NCBI GenBank assembly: GCA_041859045.1
Contig: JBHELB010000037.1
Coordinates: 1-57,104 of the forward strand
DNA: 57,104 bases
Origin: JBHELB01 sp041859045
GTDB taxonomy: Bacteria > Hydrogenedentota > Hydrogenedentia > Hydrogenedentales > SLHB01
Direction: 5' to 3'
The position numbers and the translations under genes are program-made. Position 1 is the stretch's first letter; the number at the start of each line of letters is the position of its first letter. Under the pieces are notes generated by a model. The model searched no databases, had not been told where the DNA came from, and was given only the letters and a program-made list of their open reading frames with translations. Positions 50,987 to 57,104 of the stretch are shown piece by piece.

Positions 50987-53911
50987 CTACCCTAGGCCCA
51001 GAATGCGGTTGATGATCGCCTGCACATCGCGCACATCGACCTTGCCGTCGTCGTTGACGTCGTTGTCCGCATCGCCCGTGTCGAATCCGAGGATGCTGTT
51101 AATCACCGACATCACGTCGATCACGTTGATCATGCCGTTGCCGTCCACGTCGCGCGGATCGATGGGATCCCCCGGCGTGTACACGGGCGCGTCGTAACTG
51201 TAGCTCTGCCCTTCCGGCATAGTGATCGTCTGCGGCGCGGGCGCGGTCCATCCCGAGACGGCCTTGAACGTCAACGTATGTGCGCCCGGCGAAATATTCG
51301 GCAGGCTCGTGCCGCTCTCACGCCAGATGCCGTCGTCATCTAACTGCCAGCGCGCGCCGGCGACTACGGCCTCAACAGGACTCAGCGTCACCGTTAGCAC
51401 GCCGTTGGCGGGCACCTGCACGCCATCGTAGGGACTCGTGCCGGAAAGCGCCTCGTCGCGATCGCTCCATCCGTCCGCGTCGCTGTCCGTATCGAAGAAG
51501 TTCGGCAGGAGGTCGCCATCCGGATCGTCCCATCCCTCAGCGTCATCCGAGATGCCGTCTTCATCCAGATCGCCGCTGCCCAACGCCATCACGGTCACTG
51601 CCGAGGCATCGGCCAGACTCCAGTTGCCGGCCTCATCGCGTTCCTGCACATACAGGGTGTGCGAGCCTTCCGTAAGCGGACTGGCAGGCGTATAGGAGAG
51701 ACTGGTGGTCGTCGTCCACGGCCCGTCGGTGGCGTCCAACTGCCAACGGAAGGTCCCGTTGCCCCCGCCGCCCGCCGTCCAGGTCCAGGCCGGCGTGGCG
51801 TTGCCCGTGGGCGACACCATCGGCGAAAACACGGGGGCGTTAGGCGGGGTGGTATCTAGCGTTACGCTAATCGTATCCGGCGCCGAAACATTCGCCGCCG
51901 CGCCCATCGCGGTGACGGAAAACACATTGGCACCTTCGTTCAGCGTTCCCGAGTAACTCCATGTGGTTTGACCAGAGACATACGTCACACCGCTTGTAGC
52001 ACCGTTGACTCGAATCGCGACGGTATTCGCCGAACACGTTCCCGCCAACGTCACGGCGGCAACATTCGTTAGGTAGTTGCTGCCGTCATTCGTGGCGATC
52101 ACCGGAGTCGTCACATCGTCGATAACGTTCACCGTGCGTACAGCGGGCGTCGCGGGATTGCCTGCGGCGTCGCTCACGGTATAGGTCACCGTGTACGTAC
52201 CAACCGCCGCCGTGTTCACCGTGCTGACGACGTTCAGGGTGCTCGTCAAATCGCCGTCGATATTGTCCAGCGCCGTCGCACCCGCGTCGGTATACCCAGC
52301 GTTCTTGACCACATAGACCGGATTCGCGCCGAGCAAGGTAATAACCGGCGGCGTTGTGTCGTTCGACACCGCGGTGATGTACCCCACCTTGGTCTCTTGT
52401 GTAGTTCCGTTCGCGGTCGTAATGCTTAGCAGCACGGTGAACGTTCCAGGACTCGTGAAGGTATGAACCGGATTTGCTTCCGTGGAGGTCTGGCCGTCGC
52501 CGAAATGCCACGTCCGCGAAAGCACCGGCGAACCGGCGTCGTCGGACATGTCCGCAAACTGAACCTGCAACGGCAACACCCCGCTGCGCGGCGACGCGAT
52601 GAAGTCGGCCGTCGGCGAAGCGCCGTTTTGTCCAATTTGAATGCTTGCGCCCGCCGTAGTCTCGTTCGTGACTTCAAGGCCGTTCGCCGCATTGTTTCGC
52701 GCAACGACCGCCTCGCGCACGCCGGAGCCCAGCTTTACCTCGACGTCGCCCGCCGCGCCTTCGAACACGCAATTCATCACGATCACCGCGTACGCGTTGC
52801 AGTCGATGGCGATGGGGTTGGGTCCCGTAAGCGCGCGGAAGGTGCAATGCTCGAAGAAAAATGGCTTCTGTAAGCCGCTGCGCAGGACGAGCTGCGCATG
52901 GCTCGACACGCCGGCCTCCTGCTGGAACACGGCGTCGTAGAACTTGAACTCGCCCTTCTGGTTGTTGCCGTTGCGCACGACGCCCTCAAACGTGCCGCCC
53001 ACGAACGACCAGCCCGCCGTGTCACCGGTATCTTCGACAAGGAACGACGTCGTGCAGGCCGTTGTCGATGCGTCGTGCATCACGCCCGAGCCGGGGTTCG
53101 TGCTGGCGCCCACGGGACCGCGAAAGAAGTGGAATCCCGTGTTATACCCCTCGGCGTGACAGGTCGACGCCTGTTCGCCGTCGGTGCGCCCGAAGCGAAA
53201 CGCGACGCCGTTGGCGCGCATGTACTGCGCGGCGGGACCGGTGGACCAAATCGGCCCGAGGTAGACCTCGCGCAGTCGGCCCACGTCGAAGCATTGGTTC
53301 ACATACACGCCGATCGACAGCGCCTGCGCCGCGACCCCATCAACCCAGTGCCGCCCAACGTTGTACGTGCCAAAATCGATCGCCTGGAACGCGTTCACGA
53401 TGGTCACATCGATCAGCGAGCAGTTGTCCGCGTTCGCGTTGCCGCGAATCGTCCACGGGTACGGTGTCGGCGTGATCGAATCCACTTGGTTGGGATAGTA
53501 AATTGTCAAACCCTTCAGCGTGGAGACGGTGTTCAGGCGAATAAACGGGGTGCCGTTGGCATCGCCCGCGCCCACCGAGGCAAGCAGCACCGTGCCACCC
53601 GGAGCAAGCGGATTGCCCCCCTTCACGAAGCGCGGCGACACGCCCTCAATCGTCACGTTTGTCGGCACCTCGAGATTTCCCGCGATCCGGTACGTGCCTG
53701 CGGGCGCGTACACCACGCCACCGCCCACCGCCGAAGCCGCCGCCATGGCCGCGGTAAACGCGGCGGTGTCATCGGTCACGCCGTCGGCTTTCGCGCCGTA
53801 CGCGGCGTCCGTGACCGTGAATTCCCCCGCGAGGGGTACCGCGGAAGCGACACTTGCCCAGCAACACACCAGCAGCAGTAGGCCGCTGCGTCCCATCCAC
53901 TTCTTCGTCAT
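50987..53911 (-). CDS. Secreted pectate-lyase-like protein with PKD, Ig-like and dockerin domains
   Basis: The 974-residue protein has a signal peptide (residues 1-24, ending ASAVP). Domains: a pectate lyase 3-type beta-helix (about 26-440, starting TDAAYGAKADGVTDDTAAF), a PKD domain (about 450-530, with WHFGDGQTSTEANPVHTF), a DUF5011/Ig domain (DNIDGDLTSTLNVV), two more Ig-like segments, a calcium-binding type-3 repeat (DLDEDGISDDAEGWDDPDGD), and a C-terminal dockerin pair, DVDGNGMINVIDVMSVINS and DVNDDGKVDVRDVQAIINR. Dockerins bind cohesins; none is in the window. The start is the ATG with GGAG upstream and a following signal peptide. Likely binds or degrades plant or algal polysaccharide outside the cell (inference). 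Confidence 0.85.
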   Translation of the reverse strand: MTKKWMGRSGLLLLVCCWASVASAVPLAGEFTVTDAAYGAKADGVTDDTAAFTAAMAAASAVGGGVVYAPAGTYRIAGNLEVPTNVTIEGVSPRFVKGGNPLAPGGTVLLASVGAGDANGTPFIRLNTVSTLKGLTIYYPNQVDSITPTPYPWTIRGNANADNCSLIDVTIVNAFQAIDFGTYNVGRHWVDGVAAQALSIGVYVNQCFDVGRLREVYLGPIWSTGPAAQYMRANGVAFRFGRTDGEQASTCHAEGYNTGFHFFRGPVGASTNPGSGVMHDASTTACTTSFLVEDTGDTAGWSFVGGTFEGVVRNGNNQKGEFKFYDAVFQQEAGVSSHAQLVLRSGLQKPFFFEHCTFRALTGPNPIAIDCNAYAVIVMNCVFEGAAGDVEVKLGSGVREAVVARNNAANGLEVTNETTAGASIQIGQNGASPTADFIASPRSGVLPLQVQFADMSDDAGSPVLSRTWHFGDGQTSTEANPVHTFTSPGTFTVLLSITTANGTTQETKVGYITAVSNDTTPPVITLLGANPVYVVKNAGYTDAGATALDNIDGDLTSTLNVVSTVNTAAVGTYTVTYTVSDAAGNPATPAVRTVNVIDDVTTPVIATNDGSNYLTNVAAVTLAGTCSANTVAIRVNGATSGVTYVSGQTTWSYSGTLNEGANVFSVTAMGAAANVSAPDTISVTLDTTPPNAPVFSPMVSPTGNATPAWTWTAGGGGNGTFRWQLDATDGPWTTTTSLSYTPASPLTEGSHTLYVQERDEAGNWSLADASAVTVMALGSGDLDEDGISDDAEGWDDPDGDLLPNFFDTDSDADGWSDRDEALSGTSPYDGVQVPANGVLTVTLSPVEAVVAGARWQLDDDGIWRESGTSLPNISPGAHTLTFKAVSGWTAPAPQTITMPEGQSYSYDAPVYTPGDPIDPRDVDGNGMINVIDVMSVINSILGFDTGDADNDVNDDGKVDVRDVQAIINRILGLG

Positions 53912-53966
53912 CACTGCATCTCCATGCGTACGGGCGTCGCGCCCGGGAATCGTTGTTTGCGGTCTC

Positions 53967-56885
53967 TTACGGAGTCGCATTGGTGTTCAGGGCGATATGC
54001 AGATCCGCTCCCGCCGTCGTGTTGTTGGTAAGTTGGAAGCCCTTCTCCGCGCGGTTTCCGGTGATATCCGCGAAACGCACGTTCGGTCCAAGCTGGATAT
54101 CGGGGCGATACGGCGCTGTGGTGCGGCCGTCGTTGAACTCGCAGCCCGTCACCACGAGCGCGGGGTTATTGGCGATGATGCAGTAATTTCCCTTCACCGT
54201 GCCTTCATCCCAACCGCTAAAATGGCAGGAGTCGAAGGTCACCGTGCCCGTCCCCAAGAGATTGGCCTGGTACAACGTCGCAAACCCGTTGGTCGTAGCG
54301 TTGTTACTGCCGATGAACCCCGAGGCGCGGAAGGTGATCGGACCGGTGTTGTTTGCACCCACTTCAACCGTGGACATCGTCAGGCCGTTGTACACCGTCA
54401 CGCCCTCCGGCGCAACCCGTTTGAAATCCCAGCCTGTCGGGCCAATGTCGGGATACATGTTGGTGAATGTGCCCGATCCCGCGCCGTGACCGAAGTCGTC
54501 GAATTGGAACCCGATCTTGTAGAAGATCGAGAACAAATTGCGCGCAAAACCACCGCTTACGTTGCCGAACTGGTACGCGATGCCGTTCGTGCGCGTTGCG
54601 GTCCAGGTCCCGGCGTTTCCAAGATCGAAAAACGGCCACCAGTGAACATTCTCGATGCGCCAATCGCTCGACTGGTCCACGTACAGGCCGCGGTACAGCG
54701 CCTGGCCGTACAGACCGTCAATATGGTGCCGGTTTCCGGGATTTGTCCCCAGATCGACGCCCTGGTACGGGTTGACGATCATTACGTTGATCAACGAAAT
54801 CTCATCGCCCGCGCCGCGGATGGACCACGGAAAAGCATACGGCGGACTTGAGTTAACCTGATTGGGGTAATACACCGCGATACCGCGCAGTCCCGAGTAG
54901 CGCATCATCGTGATGAACGGCGTGCCGTTCGCGTTGCCCTGGTTCGCCGTCGTCAGCAACGTGGTGCCGCCGGTGTTCGGTGACGCCTTCGACGGAGACC
55001 GCCAGATCCCCTCCAGCCAAACGCCTTCGGGAATGGTCAGCGTGCCGTTGATACGGAATGAGCCGGTCGGAATCTTCACGATGCCGCCGCCCGCCGATGC
55101 CGCCGCGGCCATCGCGTTCGTGAACGCCGTGGTGTTGTCGGTCGAGCCGCCGGCCACCGCGCCGTAGTCCATCAAACTGAAGGTCTGCGCGACGGGATGG
55201 CTCGACGCGTCGTTGGGGTTCGTGCTGGCGGCCACTTCACGCGCATCGTTGTATCCATCGCCGTCGGTATCCGCCGAAGTGAGGCTGGTTCCGCGGTCAT
55301 ATTCTTGCTCGTCCGTCAACGTGTCGTTGTCCGAGTCTTTCGCCGCATCCCGCACCGGCACGATGAGTTCGCTCGCGCGCACCAGACTCATGTGAACCGT
55401 GTTGTTCGCGACGCGCGACGGCAACCCCTGGCCGGGGAATTCCTGGCCGTTGTTCGGGTTTACCTCGAACCGACGGTAGTTGCTGCTTGAGATCTGAAGT
55501 CCAATGCGGTGGTTTGTGTTGAAAATCCAGCTGATATGACCAAGATCGATAGTAATCTCGACCACGTCGGAAGGTTGCAGCGCAGGAGCCGGGCTCGCAT
55601 ATCCGTTGCGATACTTGACGCGCTGGATGGAGTCGAGCATCAGGATTTCGCGCGGATTGCCGTCGGGATACACGTCCACGAGTTTCGCGGTGAAGTCCGT
55701 ATCAGGCGCATCGCTCGACACGTGCAACTTCACTTTGAACTGCCCCGTCGTTTCGAGCGGTGCGGTGAGCGGGGCCGTCGTGAACTTCACCACGTCGGCG
55801 CGGTTGCTCACCGGACGCTGGTCGTACGGGCCATACGCGATGGTGAGATTCTGTCCGCCTGTCGTGGGCACGGGGTTCGCCGGATCATACGCGAACGTGC
55901 GCACGCCGTTCGGCTCTGACGGCAGCGATGTTGACAAGGTACCGTCTTGATGCAGGTAGTAGGATTGAGTCAACGGAGGAAACGGCGGCCAATGTACGGC
56001 GGTGCGCCATTGCCACCCCGGTCCGGCAAAGCTCGTGTCGTCGCCCACCACGTAATACGTCACGGCGGGCTCGTTCATAATCCCGTCGTCCGATATGCCA
56101 AACCAGCGTTTGGCGAAACGCTTGCGGTACGCCGTCACGCCGACCTGCTGATAGTTTGGCGCCATCTGCAAGCTCTGCGCGCCCCAAGGACCGTGTCCCG
56201 TCGGACGCATGAGGAGTTTCTGATTGCCTTTCGCCCCCACGCCGCCCGCGTACTGACGCGCCATAAAATTGTCGATGGTGCCGCGCGCGAAGATGTCCCA
56301 CCATCCGCCAACAAACAGACCCGGCGACGTCACGAGCGCGCTCTGCGCTTGGGCGTCGTAGTCCGCCCAATACGCCGTGGCCGAAGGCGGCTGGGCCTTC
56401 CACACATCGGCATAGGCCGCGTAGCTCACGCCCGAGGCGAGCCAGTCCTCGACCAGCGCTTTGAGAAACACGCCGCCCTGGTACGCCAGATGGTCATCCC
56501 ACTTCGACGCGCCTTCCTGCATGACCTGGAACTTCAGGTCCGCGCCCCCAGGCCCGAGCAGGTTACCCAAGCACGCGTTCGCGGATCCTCCGTAGTATCC
56601 CACCTTACCGTTACACCACGGCTGCGCCTTGATCCATGCCACGGTGTCGGCGCCGTCCTTACGCGCGCCCCAGCCACTATCAGAGAACGGCGCGTAGGTG
56701 CCCTCGCTGCCGAAACGTCCCCGTTCGCTTTGCGCCACGTACACGTAACCTTCGTTGACCCACGTACTGTAGCCCGCCGCTGCGCGGTTATAGGGCGTCC
56801 GCTCGAGGATCACCGGCCACGAGGTGCCTGACGCCGGTTTGTAGATGTCCGTCGCGAGTTTGGTCCCGTCGGTCATGGGAACCAT
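53967..56885 (-). CDS. CocE/X-Pro-peptidase-type hydrolase fused to a pectate-lyase-like beta-helix
   Basis: The 972-codon reading has three parts. Residues about 1-230 form a CocE/NonD alpha/beta hydrolase (VPMTDGTKLATDIYKP, then GYYGGSANACLGNL, where the serine lies in the nucleophile position). Residues about 330-520 form the PepX_C jelly roll (HISWIFNTNHRIGLQISSSN). A calcium-binding type-3 repeat (DTDGDGYNDAREVAASTNPND) leads to a pectate lyase 3 beta-helix like that of the next gene. In the same frame upstream lies a clear signal-like stretch (KFSLCVFLLLLLLATAPVFA, 56886-56951), but no ATG, GTG or TTG occurs in frame before the stop at 57003-57005. The true start is thus uncertain: an ATT or ATA start, or a frameshift or read error in the GAAGAAG tract. 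Confidence 0.8.
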   Translation of the reverse strand: MVPMTDGTKLATDIYKPASGTSWPVILERTPYNRAAAGYSTWVNEGYVYVAQSERGRFGSEGTYAPFSDSGWGARKDGADTVAWIKAQPWCNGKVGYYGGSANACLGNLLGPGGADLKFQVMQEGASKWDDHLAYQGGVFLKALVEDWLASGVSYAAYADVWKAQPPSATAYWADYDAQAQSALVTSPGLFVGGWWDIFARGTIDNFMARQYAGGVGAKGNQKLLMRPTGHGPWGAQSLQMAPNYQQVGVTAYRKRFAKRWFGISDDGIMNEPAVTYYVVGDDTSFAGPGWQWRTAVHWPPFPPLTQSYYLHQDGTLSTSLPSEPNGVRTFAYDPANPVPTTGGQNLTIAYGPYDQRPVSNRADVVKFTTAPLTAPLETTGQFKVKLHVSSDAPDTDFTAKLVDVYPDGNPREILMLDSIQRVKYRNGYASPAPALQPSDVVEITIDLGHISWIFNTNHRIGLQISSSNYRRFEVNPNNGQEFPGQGLPSRVANNTVHMSLVRASELIVPVRDAAKDSDNDTLTDEQEYDRGTSLTSADTDGDGYNDAREVAASTNPNDASSHPVAQTFSLMDYGAVAGGSTDNTTAFTNAMAAAASAGGGIVKIPTGSFRINGTLTIPEGVWLEGIWRSPSKASPNTGGTTLLTTANQGNANGTPFITMMRYSGLRGIAVYYPNQVNSSPPYAFPWSIRGAGDEISLINVMIVNPYQGVDLGTNPGNRHHIDGLYGQALYRGLYVDQSSDWRIENVHWWPFFDLGNAGTWTATRTNGIAYQFGNVSGGFARNLFSIFYKIGFQFDDFGHGAGSGTFTNMYPDIGPTGWDFKRVAPEGVTVYNGLTMSTVEVGANNTGPITFRASGFIGSNNATTNGFATLYQANLLGTGTVTFDSCHFSGWDEGTVKGNYCIIANNPALVVTGCEFNDGRTTAPYRPDIQLGPNVRFADITGNRAEKGFQLTNNTTAGADLHIALNTNATP

Positions 56886-57104
56886 AACCGTCTCGACGGC
56901 GAAAACCGGCGCGGTGGCAAGAAGAAGAAGGAGGAGAAAGACACAGAGAGAAAACTTCCGGGACCACTGCCGTCCGGTTATAAGTTGAATAGTTCCAATT
57001 GGTTACTGATGCACTCATCGTCAATCGCACATTTCTGTTCAGAAAACACTTGAAAAATGGGCCTTTTCTCGAACAGGGTCAGACTCAAAATCTGTAGAAT
57101 GGCG
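56886..57104. other. Right-edge upstream region
   Basis: It contains the in-frame signal-like stretch of the preceding gene within a purine-rich repeat related to the 3578-3633 copy, then AT-rich DNA from about 57000 on. No further gene is seen. CAGACTCAAAATCTG near the end could be part of a dispersed GGTCAGACTC-type repeat. Confidence 0.4.

Noticed and set aside
57084..57099. CAGA-CTCAAAA-TCTG resembles the anticodon arm of a tRNA-Leu (CAA)
   Set aside because: No D-arm or acceptor strand can be found in the 30 bases upstream, and the window ends before any T-arm; a dispersed GGTCAGACTC-type repeat is likelier.

Overview
The window is a bacterial chromosomal segment of high GC content with dense, mostly operonic coding. 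The sequence shows a division and cell-wall (dcw) cluster with a meso-diaminopimelate-type MurE, a menaquinone gene (menB), a fused multiheme c/b cytochrome, many secreted carbohydrate-active or beta-helix proteins (two GH172/DUF2961 proteins, a GH84-like hexosaminidase, pectate-lyase-like proteins, a dockerin), a URO-D/corrinoid methyltransferase pair, a nonulosonate-type synthase and sigma-54-type promoters. This mixture fits an uncultured, Gram-negative, heterotrophic lineage such as Candidatus Hydrogenedentota or a neighbour of the PVC group. That placement is inference from gene content only. There is no rRNA, tRNA, CRISPR array, integrase or transposase.

Layout. 1-2.1 kb (minus): the first codons of a type IV prepilin-like gene behind a sigma-54-like element, two Hsp20 genes behind a near-perfect sigma-54 promoter, and a SOUL-family protein. 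2.2-3.6 kb (plus): a LemA protein and an exported Ig-like protein. 3.6-7.1 kb: a GH84-like glycosidase flanked by about 90-bp direct repeats that duplicate the 3' end of the next glycosyltransferase gene, with dispersed repeats and interleaved inverted repeats. 7.0-9.7 kb: a divergent glycosyltransferase and a Wzx-like flippase. 9.8-11.8 kb: an 11-heme cytochrome c fused to a cytochrome b, similar in design to CbcL. 11.8-17.0 kb (minus): a five-gene operon in the order formyltransferase, CapK/PaaK-like ligase, LpxD-like acyltransferase, KamA-like radical SAM protein, NeuB-like synthase. It looks like an unusual sugar-decoration pathway and is my best candidate for an undescribed system. 17.0-19.0 kb: acs. 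19.2-20.3 kb: GH172.

20.6-32.9 kb: the dcw operon mraZ-STAS-rsmH-ftsL-ftsI-murE-murF-mraY-murD-ftsW-murG. It starts at a promoter overlapped by six TGG boxes spaced exactly 10 bp apart, which look like an extended MraZ operator. A STAS gene is inserted after mraZ, and MraY carries an extra periplasmic segment of about 125 residues. The cluster stops after murG; no murC, ddl, ftsQ, ftsA or ftsZ follows. 33.0-39.7 kb: a membrane-anchored unknown, URO-D methyltransferase plus corrinoid protein, purE-menB, a D-lyxose isomerase-type cupin and an ankyrin/SUMF1-like lipoprotein. 39.7-42.5 kb (minus): a BtuFDC/FecBCD-type ABC importer, plausibly for corrinoids. 42.6-46.3 kb (minus): a secreted beta-helix protein and an FHA-GAF-adenylate cyclase.

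46.7-50.9 kb (plus): oligoendopeptidase F, a SpoIIE/RsbU-type phosphatase and a second GH172 protein. 51.0-57.0 kb (minus): two very large secreted proteins that share a pectate-lyase-like beta-helix, one ending in a dockerin and one beginning with a CocE/X-Pro-peptidase-type hydrolase. Functional links I infer: MenB would supply menaquinone to the fused cytochrome; the corrinoid methyltransferase would depend on the ABC importer; and the STAS protein may answer to a SpoIIE-type phosphatase.
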